This document shows, in pieces, positions 47,119-55,892 of a stretch of DNA of 64,000 bases. Every line of letters starts with the position of its first letter. The stretch's first letter is position 1. Origin of the DNA: CAWUEX02 sp038148375 (GTDB lineage: Bacteria; Pseudomonadota; Alphaproteobacteria; Rhodospirillales; Rhodospirillaceae); assembly GCA_038148375.1 (NCBI GenBank), contig JAYQVH010000015.1:10412-74411 (forward strand), written 5' to 3'. The notes beneath the pieces were generated by a model, which did not search any database, had not been told where the DNA came from, and saw only the letters and a program-made list of their open reading frames with translations. Position numbers and translations under genes: made by a program.

Positions 47119-47889
47119 TTAACCGGTTTCAGCCACAATGAGCCGGTAGCCAAAATCTTTGTCGCGCAGGGAAGCCAGCTCTTGGTTTCTGGCGGCCCAT
47201 CGTCCGGATTTCAAATCGGCTTCGAGCGCCGCCAGCCCGTGTTCAACCTCTTTTTCAGGGATTACGGAGAAACTTGAAATTCCAGCCTGAACAGTTGGGG
47301 ACAGATATGCGTCCGGCCGTTTCCAGAAGGCACACAGGAACCCGTCCTGACAATCATGGGGGATCGGAACGGGTTGGACAGTGCAATTCGGGAAGACCGA
47401 ATGGTAGACATCCAATTTTGGGAGGCTTGTACGGTCGATCCTCGCGTTGGATGGCAGGTAATCCCGGACCAGCCAAAACGTATCCGCCTCTTCGGCGTCG
47501 TAGGTGAGGATCACAACGCGCTTGGACGCTACACGCCGCAATTCATGCAAGCCCTTTATTTGATCTGTCCAGTGATGGACGGTCAGTACCGCCATGGCGA
47601 CATCAAAACTATCTTCCGGGAACGGCAGAGCCTCCCCTATGCCGCACACCACCGGTGCCGACGTCACACGACGCTGCGCGATCATTGTCATAGACGGTTC
47701 GATGGCGACTACTGTGCGATCTAAAGGCTCATAACTGCCTGTCCCCGCGCCAACGTTCAGGACTGATTGAGAGTCGCCAAAGTTGCGCCATATGAGGTGT
47801 TCGATGCGACGATCCGGGGTGCGAGTTCCAGCGTATGTTCGCCCTATCGTATCATATGCCGCCCGGTCACCTCTCAGCTTACTGATCAT
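47119..47889 (-). CDS. Class I SAM-dependent methyltransferase
   Basis: A 256-residue methyltransferase: motif I VLNVGAGTGSYE, motif II VVAIEPSMTMI, motif IV FDVAMAVLTVHHW. The N-terminal YDTIGRTYAGTRTPDRRI is often seen in methyltransferases for small molecules (UbiE/Methyltransf_11 type). Substrate unknown. It lies between the NTF2-like gene and alaS on the same strand, with 20-50 base gaps. Confidence 0.88.
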   Translation of the reverse strand: MISKLRGDRAAYDTIGRTYAGTRTPDRRIEHLIWRNFGDSQSVLNVGAGTGSYEPLDRTVVAIEPSMTMIAQRRVTSAPVVCGIGEALPFPEDSFDVAMAVLTVHHWTDQIKGLHELRRVASKRVVILTYDAEEADTFWLVRDYLPSNARIDRTSLPKLDVYHSVFPNCTVQPVPIPHDCQDGFLCAFWKRPDAYLSPTVQAGISSFSVIPEKEVEHGLAALEADLKSGRWAARNQELASLRDKDFGYRLIVAETG

Positions 47890-47909
47890 TATTCGACACC
47901 CTTACGGTG

Positions 47910-48383
47910 TTAGCTCTTGGGAAACCCAGTCGGACTCGTTGTTTGCACGCCGAGTTTTTCTCCCAATGTCGGATTAGCGTAATAAATGACCATGTAATAA
48001 ATCTTCCCATCACGGCAGCGGAAGAAATTTGAGTTATTGAGTGTGAGAGTACCCGTTGTTTCATAAGTCGATCCGGGTTTCGGTGTCAGCGTGACTAAAA
48101 AATTCGCAGCGCACCGCTGGTACTCTAAATCGATGGTGTGTTCGAAATGCTCGAACTTGGCGCCGTAGTTCCCGAGGAGATGCTCGTAAAACGCGTCTAG
48201 CGGCAGCTGCCCATCTTTCGGTGTTCCGTAAAACCGGCGCACCGGATTATCGCCGTGATAAATTACGACTTCGGAATCCTCTGTAAAACAGGCACAGGCC
48301 GCCGCAATATCCTCTTTCATGACATTGCCAAAGTAGTCCTGCTCGACAAGTTTCGTGTAATAGGCACGATCGTAAACCGGCAT
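47910..48383 (-). CDS. SnoaL/NTF2-like fold protein
   Basis: A 157-residue protein with the cone-shaped NTF2-like fold: an N-terminal helix ending MKEDIAAACACFTEDSEVVIYHG, an inner helix LDAFYEHLLGNYG, and a curved sheet with FEHTIDLEYQRCAANFLVTL. Members act as small isomerases, hydratases or binding proteins. The ATG at 48383 has GGAGGGGGG upstream and is preferred over a start five codons earlier. Function unknown. Confidence 0.82.
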   Translation of the reverse strand: MPVYDRAYYTKLVEQDYFGNVMKEDIAAACACFTEDSEVVIYHGDNPVRRFYGTPKDGQLPLDAFYEHLLGNYGAKFEHFEHTIDLEYQRCAANFLVTLTPKPGSTYETTGTLTLNNSNFFRCRDGKIYYMVIYYANPTLGEKLGVQTTSPTGFPKS

Positions 48384-48527
48384 GAAGCCCCCTCCCAAAC
48401 GTATCTGACGTTCAAATTTATCAGTAGTTTCTCCAATGATGGTAACGGACGGCGCCAGCGCGACAAGCCGTTGATTGGCCTAACGACCAAATGGAGAGCA
48501 AGCACACAGACTGATTCAGCGTGTGAC

Positions 48528-48569
48528 AAAAAAGCTGCAGCGGCGGGTTGAGGGGAACACCGCCGCTGC
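48528..48569 (-). terminator. recA terminator
   Basis: A perfect 10-bp stem (gcagcggcgg at 48537-48546 with ccgccgctgc at 48560-48569) and 13-base loop. On the minus strand it is followed, after AGC, by six T. It lies 34 bases after the recA stop. Confidence 0.88.
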
Positions 48570-48602
48570 GAGGCCCGAGGGGATCGGGGACTGGAGAATC
48601 TT

Positions 48603-49700
48603 TTATTCTGCGGCGGTCGCGTCTTTTTCGTTGTCTTCGCTGTCGCCCTCAACATCACCGATCATAGTATCCGCGACCAGACCAGCGTTGACGCGAATCT
48701 GATGCTCAATGTCGGCGGCCATATCGGGGTTTTCCTTGAGGAAAGTCTTGGCGTTTTCGCGCCCCTGCCCAATGCGTTCAGACTTGTAGGAAAACCAGGA
48801 ACCCGACTTTTCGACGAGTCCTGCCTTAACGCCAAGGTCGAGCAACTCACCCGTCTTGGAGACCCCTTCACCATACATGATGTCGAACTCGACCTGCTTG
48901 AATGGCGGAGCAACCTTGTTCTTCACGACCTTAACGCGGGTCTGATTGCCGACCACTTCGTCACGATCCTTGATCTGGCCGATCCGGCGGATATCCAGGC
49001 GCACGGAGGAGTAAAATTTAAGCGCATTACCGCCGGTGGTCGTTTCTGGATTGCCAAACATCACGCCGATCTTCATGCGGATCTGGTTGATGAAAATGAT
49101 CATGGTGTTGGAACGGGAAACCGAAGCCGTCAACTTACGTAGCGCCTGGCTCATCAACCGGGCCTGAAGGCCGACATGGGTATCGCCCATTTCACCTTCA
49201 AGCTCGGCCCGCGGCGTAAGGGCCGCAACAGAGTCGATCACCAGAACATCAATCGCCCCGGACCGCACCAGTGTATCGGCAATTTCGAGTGCCTGTTCAC
49301 CGGCATCGGGCTGAGAAATCAGGAGGTCATCGAGATCGACACCAAGTTTGCGCGCATAGCCGGGATCCAGAGCATGCTCCGCGTCGATAAAGGCGCAGGC
49401 GCCGCCTGTTTTCTGTGCTTCGGCGATGACATGCAGCGCCAAAGTTGTTTTACCTGAGCTTTCCGGTCCGTAAATTTCAATCACACGTCCGCGCGGCAGA
49501 CCGCCAATACCGAGGGCAAGGTCGAGACTTAAGGAACCGGTCGGGATCGCTTCGATATCAACCGCCGTTTCCCGCTGCCCCAAGCGCATGATCGAACCCT
49601 TACCGAAAGAGCGTTCGATTTGGGTCAGTGCCGCATCTAGAGCCTTGGTTTTGTCCATGGCGTCTTTGTTCTCCACCACTCTGAGATTTGCTTCGGCCAT
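48603..49700 (-). CDS. recA: Recombinase RecA
   Basis: The strand-exchange and SOS co-protease protein, 365 residues. Walker A is GPESSGKTT (78-86). LLISQPDAGEQALEI, the Walker B VLVIDSVAALTPRAEL and the DNA-binding loop with GGNALKFYSSVRLD are all present. The acidic tail (DVEGDSEDNEKDATAAE) is typical. A LexA box lies about 90-100 bases upstream, so it should be induced by DNA damage. Single gene with its own terminator. Confidence 0.98.
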   Translation of the reverse strand: MAEANLRVVENKDAMDKTKALDAALTQIERSFGKGSIMRLGQRETAVDIEAIPTGSLSLDLALGIGGLPRGRVIEIYGPESSGKTTLALHVIAEAQKTGGACAFIDAEHALDPGYARKLGVDLDDLLISQPDAGEQALEIADTLVRSGAIDVLVIDSVAALTPRAELEGEMGDTHVGLQARLMSQALRKLTASVSRSNTMIIFINQIRMKIGVMFGNPETTTGGNALKFYSSVRLDIRRIGQIKDRDEVVGNQTRVKVVKNKVAPPFKQVEFDIMYGEGVSKTGELLDLGVKAGLVEKSGSWFSYKSERIGQGRENAKTFLKENPDMAADIEHQIRVNAGLVADTMIGDVEGDSEDNEKDATAAE

Positions 49701-49787
49701 GCTTGGCGCCCTCCGTGTTTAAGCCCCCCTTGGGGCGTGTGCAACGGATGCCAATGTACCTATTTTGTTCTCAATGTCCAGGAAAAA

Positions 49788-49802
49788 GAACAATATCGGA
49801 AC
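49788..49802 (-). promoter_or_regulatory. LexA (SOS) box of recA
   Basis: The plus strand reads GAAC, seven bases, GAAC (49788-49791 and 49799-49802), that is GTTC-N7-GTTC towards recA. This is exactly the direct-repeat SOS box of alphaproteobacteria. It sits in the 265-base non-coding gap between recA and the entericidin genes. The rest of that gap is A-rich and shows nothing else clear. Confidence 0.85.
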
Positions 49803-49965
49803 AAACTATAATAATCTTAAAAAAAACAAAAACTTATGCTATATAGGCAGAACTGAATTGCATCCAAAACCTGTGCCAAGCCGTTCAATTGACGAGCGCG
49901 GCCACGTGAGATCATCGCCGCGTCACAGGACAAAACATCGTTCAACAATGTTAGGTAGGCTCGTC

Positions 49966-50097
49966 ATGAAGTCGATTTTATCTTCTCTCCTCATCTCGCT
50001 CTTCGTGCTCACTGGCCTTACGGCGTGCAACACCGTCGAAGGCGTGGGCGAGGATCTTCAGTCCATTGGCCGCAAGACCGAAGACGCCGCCAACTAA
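49966..50097 (+). CDS. Entericidin-like small lipoprotein 1
   Basis: A 43-residue prolipoprotein: Lys-containing start, hydrophobic core (LLISLFVLTGL), lipobox LTAC and then NTVEGVGEDLQSIGRKTEDAAN. The Cys-NTVEG-GxDxxxxGxxxExAA pattern is that of entericidin A/B. In enterobacteria this pair is described as antidote and toxin lipoproteins in stationary phase. It is divergent from recA. A homologous copy follows 71 bases downstream. Confidence 0.85.
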   Translation: MKSILSSLLISLFVLTGLTACNTVEGVGEDLQSIGRKTEDAAN

Positions 50098-50115
50098 CCA
50101 AAAAACATGGCGTTA

Positions 50116-50160
50116 CTCCCGCAAACTCCGTAACTTATGGGCATCGTAAGTTTGCGGGAG
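50116..50160 (+). promoter_or_regulatory. Long stem covering the ribosome binding site of entericidin 2
   Basis: ctcccgcaaact (50116-50127) and agtttgcgggag (50149-50160) are perfectly complementary over 12 bp with a 21-base loop. The right arm contains the gggag ribosome binding site of the second entericidin, which starts at 50169. A smaller stem inside the loop (cttatg with cgtaag, one G-U pair) overlaps the outer right arm by two bases, so the two could compete. No T run follows, so it is not a standard terminator. Confidence 0.75.
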
Positions 50161-50168
50161 AAACGGCC

Positions 50169-50303
50169 ATGTCAGCGCTTCGCGTTTTTATACTGACACT
50201 TGCTACCGGTATGCTGTTCACCTTAACGGCGTGCAACACGGTCGAAGGCATGGGCAAAGATATCCAGAAAGCCGGCGAACGCATCGAAGACGCCGCCGAC
50301 TGA
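50169..50303 (+). CDS. Entericidin-like small lipoprotein 2
   Basis: A 44-residue prolipoprotein with hydrophobic LRVFILTLATGMLFT, lipobox LTAC and NTVEGMGKDIQKAGERIEDAAD. It is clearly a paralogue of the preceding gene; the two mature parts share about half of their residues. Its ribosome binding site lies in the right arm of a 12-bp stem, so its translation may be held low when the RNA folds. It converges with cckA, 12 bases between stops. Confidence 0.87.
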   Translation: MSALRVFILTLATGMLFTLTACNTVEGMGKDIQKAGERIEDAAD

Positions 50304-50315
50304 TACAATCATCGC

Positions 50316-52895
50316 TTATTCAGCCGCCCCAGAAGGGGGCAACGCCAGCACATCCTTAACTTTACTGGCCAATTGACCAAGGCTGAACGGCTTTGGCAGG
50401 AAGTGAATGTCTGGGCTATCGACAACATCCCCCCGGGCAACCTCTTCAGAATACCCCGAAATCAGGATCACGCGCATTTCCGGCCTTTCCAGCCGTACGA
50501 AACGAGCTAGCGTGCCGCCATCCATACCCGGCATCATCATGTCAGTGATGAGGAGATCGAGATCGTCTGAGTCCCGCAGCAGGTCCATTGCCTGTTCGCC
50601 GGTCCGTGCTTCCATGACCGAGTAACCTTTGTTTTTCAACGCACGTGCCGCAAACACACGCACGGCGTCCTCATCCTCCACCAACAGAATTTTACCCTGA
50701 CCCGACAGATCTCCGCGGGCTGAGCTTTGAGCCAAAGCAGCGCCGACTTTAGCGGCGAGAACTTCCGGATCATCCGAATCTGCATCAGGCTGAATTGATC
50801 TTGGCGCTATCGAATCAGCCGCAACGCGCTGCCCTACCAACTCCGCATTGTCAGCCTCCTCATCGTCCGGAGCGATACGGGGCAAATAGATCGTAAACTT
50901 CGCTCCTTTGCCCGGTGCAGAGTCGACAAGAATGAACCCGCCCGTCTGCCGCACAATGCCGTAGACGGTCGCCAATCCCAGACCGGTTCCGGCTCCGGGG
51001 GTTTCTATCTTAGTTGAAAAGAATGGCTCAAAAATACGACCGATGTCCTCGCGGGCAATGCCTTTGCCGGTATCCGAGACTGTGATTGTCACGTAGCGGC
51101 CCGGCGGCACCTGATCAGCGCCAAGCTGAGTGGTGCGTTCAAAGGTCTCGGTGCTCGTTTCTATGGTTAATCGACCGCCGCCGGGCATGGCATCGCGCGC
51201 GTTAACGGCCAGATTGATGATGATTTGATCGAATTGTCCCGGGTCGACCCGCACCACCCCCAGTTCGCGGCCGTGAATCAGCTTGAACTCGATCGTTTCA
51301 CCGATCAGCCGAGTCAGTAGGTGGGACAATTCGGTCAGGTGATTGGTGCAGTTAAGCTCTTTGGGCTGCAGCGGCTGTTTGCGCGAGAATGCCAACAGTT
51401 GCCGCACAAGATTTGCCGCCCGATTGGCGTTTTGTTTGATCTGCATGATGTCGGCGAACGACGGATCACCAGCGGCATGGCGCTGAAGCAATAGGTCGCA
51501 GAAGCCAATCATCGCCGTCAGCAGATTGTTGAAGTCGTGGGCGACACCTCCAGCCAATTGCCCCATCGCCTGCATTTTTTGAGCCTGCGCGAATTGGACC
51601 TCAAGGCTTTTCTGTTCCGTCGTATCGAAAACATGCGCAACCGCCCCTTCGGCCTCGCCACTCTGATAATTTGCCGTACCCACCATAGGCCCGAGAAATA
51701 CGGTGGCCTGCCCCGTCGATGGACCACTACCAGCCCTGGCAAATCGGACATCAACTTGCGCTCGCGGCGACAAGCCGACCACGACACGCTCGAGCTCGGA
51801 GCGCAAAGTTTTCTGGTCATCTTCGATCAAGAACGCCGCGAAACTCTCTCCTATGACGGTATCTCGGCTAGCGCCTGCCAATGCTGCGAACGCCTGATTG
51901 CAGTCGCTGACCGATCCATCAACGTCAATGATCGCGGTCGCAACAGGAGCAAGATCGAACACGGACCTAAACCGAGGTCCTCCGAGACCATCTTTCGTAT
52001 CCGCGCCGTGTTGAACATCGCGGACAACCAGGGATCTGGTACGCGTGATTCCTGCGTCATCATAGGTCGCCTGAAACACCAATGAGTCAAAAGTGTCACC
52101 GTTCGCCGCCTGAAAGCGGATTGCACCGTTCCACTCTCCATCCGCATCTGGCATGCCGGAACCGGCGATAAAATCTTCCAATGGTTGTCGACAAATTTCT
52201 TCGGGCGTACTGCCAAGCCATTGCGCAAACCTGTGGTTCACGTAGTGGAAAATCCCATCAACATCGACTGAATAGACTCCGGTCGGCATGAAATCGAGGA
52301 AGTCGGCCAGGTCCTGGCGTTCGCGCGCGAGTATATCGTTAATCGCCCGCCGTGCCGTAATGTCCTCTAAGGACCAAACGGTGAGTCCGGGCAATTGGGG
52401 TAACGGGCGAACCGTGACCTGATACCAATCGGGTTCCGGCATCTCACCGCGCAACGGAATTTCAATGCTTTCAGTGACCCCGGTTTCAACAGCAAGACGG
52501 ATTCGGTCTACGGCTTCCTCACCGTCATATTCTCCTGCCGCCAATGCTTCGAGCCGGCGAATAGGCATTTCACTGTGCAGCCACTCTTCTCCAGATGCGT
52601 TGGCGTAGAGGACCGCATCCGACTCACCCGTGACAAATCTTGGTGACTGCGCCACGTCCAACGGTGCCGTGAGAATATCGAGTTGCTGCTCGATCGAAGG
52701 CGGGCGGCTGAGACCGGACCAAACCAGCCAGGCTGAAATCATCCATGCGACCACCACGCCCGCGGCAACGACAGGCCATCCTGCGAACGGGGCAATGGTA
52801 TTGGCCACCAATCCGGCGAGTGCAAGGCCACTCACCAAGATAGCGGCTACAAGGCGGATTCTAGCTGGCAAGCTTACCCTTGAGTTGCATGACAT
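50316..52895 (-). CDS. cckA: CckA-type hybrid histidine kinase/receiver
   Basis: A membrane sensor kinase that, by analogy with Caulobacter, should feed the ChpT-CtrA phosphorelay controlling cell cycle and motility. The roughly 859-residue product has two N-terminal helices (about 15-62), PAS-like regions (about 100-180, 200-300 and 310-425), the H-box QLAGGVAHDFNN with His453, an ATPase domain (GTGLGLATVYGIV) and a C-terminal receiver (KILLVEDEDAV; LLITDMMMPGMDG). The ATG at 52895 lies inside the end of flhB (35-base overlap). The frame is open to 52949. It is coupled to flhB, so a stop in flhB could be polar on it. Confidence 0.88.
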   Translation of the reverse strand: MSCNSRVSLPARIRLVAAILVSGLALAGLVANTIAPFAGWPVVAAGVVVAWMISAWLVWSGLSRPPSIEQQLDILTAPLDVAQSPRFVTGESDAVLYANASGEEWLHSEMPIRRLEALAAGEYDGEEAVDRIRLAVETGVTESIEIPLRGEMPEPDWYQVTVRPLPQLPGLTVWSLEDITARRAINDILARERQDLADFLDFMPTGVYSVDVDGIFHYVNHRFAQWLGSTPEEICRQPLEDFIAGSGMPDADGEWNGAIRFQAANGDTFDSLVFQATYDDAGITRTRSLVVRDVQHGADTKDGLGGPRFRSVFDLAPVATAIIDVDGSVSDCNQAFAALAGASRDTVIGESFAAFLIEDDQKTLRSELERVVVGLSPRAQVDVRFARAGSGPSTGQATVFLGPMVGTANYQSGEAEGAVAHVFDTTEQKSLEVQFAQAQKMQAMGQLAGGVAHDFNNLLTAMIGFCDLLLQRHAAGDPSFADIMQIKQNANRAANLVRQLLAFSRKQPLQPKELNCTNHLTELSHLLTRLIGETIEFKLIHGRELGVVRVDPGQFDQIIINLAVNARDAMPGGGRLTIETSTETFERTTQLGADQVPPGRYVTITVSDTGKGIAREDIGRIFEPFFSTKIETPGAGTGLGLATVYGIVRQTGGFILVDSAPGKGAKFTIYLPRIAPDDEEADNAELVGQRVAADSIAPRSIQPDADSDDPEVLAAKVGAALAQSSARGDLSGQGKILLVEDEDAVRVFAARALKNKGYSVMEARTGEQAMDLLRDSDDLDLLITDMMMPGMDGGTLARFVRLERPEMRVILISGYSEEVARGDVVDSPDIHFLPKPFSLGQLASKVKDVLALPPSGAAE

Positions 52896-53928
52896 AGCCG
52901 ATGATCTCGGCAACCGCCTTATAGTGCTCTGGCGGAATTTCCTGATCAACTTCTACAGCTGCGTATAGGGCTCGGGCCAGGGGCGGGTTTTCAACCAGAG
53001 GAACGTCGTTGTCCTCGGCAATCTGGCGAATGCGCCGCGCCAGATAGTCCACGCCCTTCGCGACGAGCACGGGCGCGTACATGTCATCCATATCGTACTT
53101 CAACGCAATCGCGTAGTGTGTCGGGTTGGTAATAACAACACTGGCGGTTGGCACGGCTGCCATCATGCGTTGGCGGTGACGCTCCATTCTGAGCGCGCGA
53201 ATTCGGCTTTTAACCTTGGGGTCGCCCTCCGCCTCCTTGTGCTCATCCTTGACTTCTTGTTTCGTCATTTTCAGCTTTTCTTTGTGCGTGTAGCGCTGAA
53301 AAGCGAGGTCGGCCGCTGAAATAATTGCCATGACGATGACAACAAGAAACAGGATCAGCAAAATCAACCACTGTATTTCGCTCAACGTCAAAATAAAGCG
53401 GCGATCGACCAGTTGATCAGGATGAGTAAAGAGGGGGACAACGACAAATCCGATGATTACGGCAACGATAATCATCTTCAAAACGCCCTTGGCCGCCTCT
53501 ACGAGCGACTGCTTCGAAAAAAGCCGTTTGACGCCGGATATCGGACTTAATTGTGAGAATTTCGGTTTTAATTTTTTGGGTGTCTACAAGAACCCATTAA
53601 TTGCGACGCCAGAGACAACCGCTGCAAACGCGAAAGTCGCAATGGGAAGTGCGAGAATTACTGCAACGTTCAGGGCCACGTTGACGACAAACGAAGCCAT
53701 GTTGTCAACCTCAAGAAAGATTGTATGAGGGCGCTCCAAGAATGTCGTTAGGAATTCTGCCAATTGGCTCGCAACACTTGGTGCCATCGTGCCGATGACG
53801 ATAAGACCGGCGAGCAGCATTGCGAAACTTTTCACTTCTTGCGATTGAGGCACATCGCCTTCATTGCGCGCTTTGCCAAGGCGCTTTGAGGTGGGCTCTT
53901 CAGTTTTTGAGTCTTTATCCTCAGCCAC
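52861..53928 (-). pseudogene. flhB: Flagellar export gate protein FlhB, interrupted by an in-frame TAG
   Basis: FlhB sits in the flagellar type III export gate and switches substrate class after self-cleavage. The frame reads as one normal 355-codon gene except for TAG at codon 115 (53584-53586). Before it comes the N-terminal region with TM1-2 (EEPTSKRLGKARNEGDVPQS); after it, in the same frame, TPKKLKPKFSQLSPISGVKR, TM3-4 and the autocleavage site NPTH starting at codon 268, as in Salmonella. Nothing else in the downstream part is damaged, so the change is recent, an error, or read through. Start overlaps fliR by eight bases; cckA overlaps its end. Confidence 0.9.
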
Positions 53929-54697
53929 CGTTCACCCCCGGCATGAGTAAACTGTTGATGTTGTTGTCAAAGTACCTCAGGAACACCAACATGATCGCAG
54001 GCATCGCTATTGTCAGCAGAGCAAATCCCATCATCAGTTGGATTGGCAACGCTACGAAAAAGATATTCATTTGCGGAGACAGCCTGGCCATAATCCCCAT
54101 AGTCACCTGAAAAACCAACGCGTACACAAGGAACGGTGAACATATACGTATTCCGATGTGGAACGAACTGTTCAGCGCCGAGACAATCATGTTTAACATG
54201 TCCCCGGTCGTCAGCGCACCACCCGGTATGATCAAAGAATAGCTATCTACGATTGCCATGATCATATACCTATGCAGCCCGGTCGAGAAAATGAGCACAA
54301 CAGCGATTATGTTGAGGAAGCCGATAACGATCGCGCTTTGCGAACTGCTGACAGGATCATCAACAAACGCGTTCATCAATCCAACCGAACGGCTGATGAC
54401 CAAGCCGGCAATATCCAGTGCGGCCATGATCATTTGAATGATGGCGCCGATAAAACCGCCGACCAGCACTTCCAAAAATATCAAACGCGTTAGTTCTGCA
54501 GCCGTCTCGGGCTCGGCAGGCAAAAAGTCTTGAACCAGAGGTACACTAAGCAAGGTAACCAGCATTGCCAGCATCAGACGTATTCGAACCGGCACGTACC
54601 CAGCTGAAACACCTGGCATAAGCAGGAAAACAAAGGAAAGACGCGCAAAAACCAATAGGAAATGGAAGACATTCAAGGCGAGCAGCTCGCTGAGCAT
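53921..54697 (-). CDS. fliR: Flagellar export apparatus protein FliR
   Basis: An inner-membrane core protein of the flagellar type III secretion gate, 258 residues, with about six helices. Typical segments are FARLSFVFLLMPGVSAGYVPVR, GLMNAFVDDPVSSSQSAI-like middle, and the C-terminal ARLSPQMNIFFVALPIQLMMG. It forms the gate with FliP and FliQ. It is complete, lies 51 bases after fliQ and overlaps the start of flhB. Confidence 0.95.
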   Translation of the reverse strand: MLSELLALNVFHFLLVFARLSFVFLLMPGVSAGYVPVRIRLMLAMLVTLLSVPLVQDFLPAEPETAAELTRLIFLEVLVGGFIGAIIQMIMAALDIAGLVISRSVGLMNAFVDDPVSSSQSAIVIGFLNIIAVVLIFSTGLHRYMIMAIVDSYSLIIPGGALTTGDMLNMIVSALNSSFHIGIRICSPFLVYALVFQVTMGIMARLSPQMNIFFVALPIQLMMGFALLTIAMPAIMLVFLRYFDNNINSLLMPGVNGG

Positions 54698-54748
54698 TGG
54701 ATCGCCTCACTGCAACCGGCTGCGCCGTGCCGGTCACATAAAAACGCG

Positions 54749-55015
54749 CTATGGCAGACTTATGATCTTATCCATGATGCGCTGATTGAATTCGTTAAGC
54801 TGAGTCAACATCCAGGGCATAAAGAGAATAAGTGACGTAAAAACAGCGATAATCTTGGGAATGAACGTCAGTGTCATTTCCTGGATGTGCGTAATCGTCT
54901 GAAATACCGAAATCGACAGACCAACTATGAGGCCGACAATGAGGATCGGTCCCGCCACTTTCAGCATGACCCACACGGCATCTCTGCCGATGTCCAACAC
55001 CTCTACCTCGTTCAT
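54749..55015 (-). CDS. fliQ: Flagellar export apparatus protein FliQ
   Basis: An 88-residue, two-helix membrane protein of the export gate. VWVMLKVAGPILIVGLIVGL and SVFQTITHIQEMTLTFIPK are typical of the family. Complete and in the usual order flgB-flgC-fliE-fliQ-fliR-flhB. It lies 45 bases behind fliE. Confidence 0.95.
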   Translation of the reverse strand: MNEVEVLDIGRDAVWVMLKVAGPILIVGLIVGLSISVFQTITHIQEMTLTFIPKIIAVFTSLILFMPWMLTQLNEFNQRIMDKIISLP

Positions 55016-55060
55016 TCCACCCTCAAACCACGGTACTTTCGCAACTCAACATGCTTTGCG

Positions 55061-55384
55061 TTAAATCGGCATCCGCAGAATTTCTTGATACGCGTTCAAC
55101 ACCTTGTCGCGCACTGCCACAACGGTCTCCAGAGTATGCTGAGCGTTGGCGACAGCCGTGACCACGTCCATCGTCGACGCTTCGCCAGCAAGCCTGGCCA
55201 TGGTCATTTGCTCCGCGTGCTGACCTGCCTGGACCGCATTTTCCAAAGAGCCTTTGACCATATTCGCGAATTCACCGCCACTAGCCTCGCCCGTGTCCGC
55301 AACTTGGCCGGCACGCCCCGCTTCGCGTACAGTTGACGCTGCTTCTCTGTAGGCGCTTACTGCGGTGTTAAAATCAACTGCCAT
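55061..55384 (-). CDS. fliE: Flagellar hook-basal body protein FliE
   Basis: The adaptor between the MS ring/export gate and the rod, 107 residues. The C-terminal half is diagnostic: MARLAGEASTMDVVTAVANAQ followed by TLETVVAVRDKVLNAYQEILRMPI. The N-terminal half is Ala/Gly-rich as usual. Complete. Confidence 0.94.
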   Translation of the reverse strand: MAVDFNTAVSAYREAASTVREAGRAGQVADTGEASGGEFANMVKGSLENAVQAGQHAEQMTMARLAGEASTMDVVTAVANAQHTLETVVAVRDKVLNAYQEILRMPI

Positions 55385-55464
55385 GACCCCCTCCGGGAAT
55401 TAGATCTTGTGTTTACTTAGGTCCGGAGCGGCGGCCGTTTGCGCCTTGTCCGCTCCGGAATACG

Positions 55465-55875
55465 CTAGCGCAGAAGTTCCAATGTTTTTGAGAGCATTTC
55501 ACGCGACGTGGTAATCACGTTCATGTTCGCTTCGTAGGACCGTTGCGCTTCGCGCATGTCCATCATTTCGATTAACGGATTAACGTTGGGCACAAGAATG
55601 TATCCGTCTTCATCCGCAGCTGGGTGATTAGGATCATACTTTGACGTCAGTCGCGTCTGGTCGTCGTAGATTCGCTTGACTTTGACCGTGTTGGCCTCGA
55701 GCTCACGATCTAGCGTATTGCGAAACGTTATCAGCTTGCGGCGGTACGGTTCGCCACCGGGAACCTCGGACGTGGAATTCACGTTCGCGAGATTTTCTGC
55801 AATGACTCGCAGGCGCGTGGCCTGAGCCTTCATGCCGTGTGCAGCGATTTTCGAACTTGTACTTAGATTGTCCAT
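55465..55875 (-). CDS. flgC: Flagellar basal-body rod protein FlgC
   Basis: A proximal rod protein of 136 residues. The N-terminal rod motif is LSTSSKIAAHGMKAQATRLRVIAENLANVNS, shown here as its start and end parts. The C-terminal motif is EAQRSYEANMNVITTSREM. The central NPNHPAADEDGYILVPNVN-like stretch is typical. It is 17 bases behind flgB. Confidence 0.95.
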   Translation of the reverse strand: MDNLSTSSKIAAHGMKAQATRLRVIAENLANVNSTSEVPGGEPYRRKLITFRNTLDRELEANTVKVKRIYDDQTRLTSKYDPNHPAADEDGYILVPNVNPLIEMMDMREAQRSYEANMNVITTSREMLSKTLELLR

Positions 55876-55892
55876 TTCCTGAAAATCCCTTC

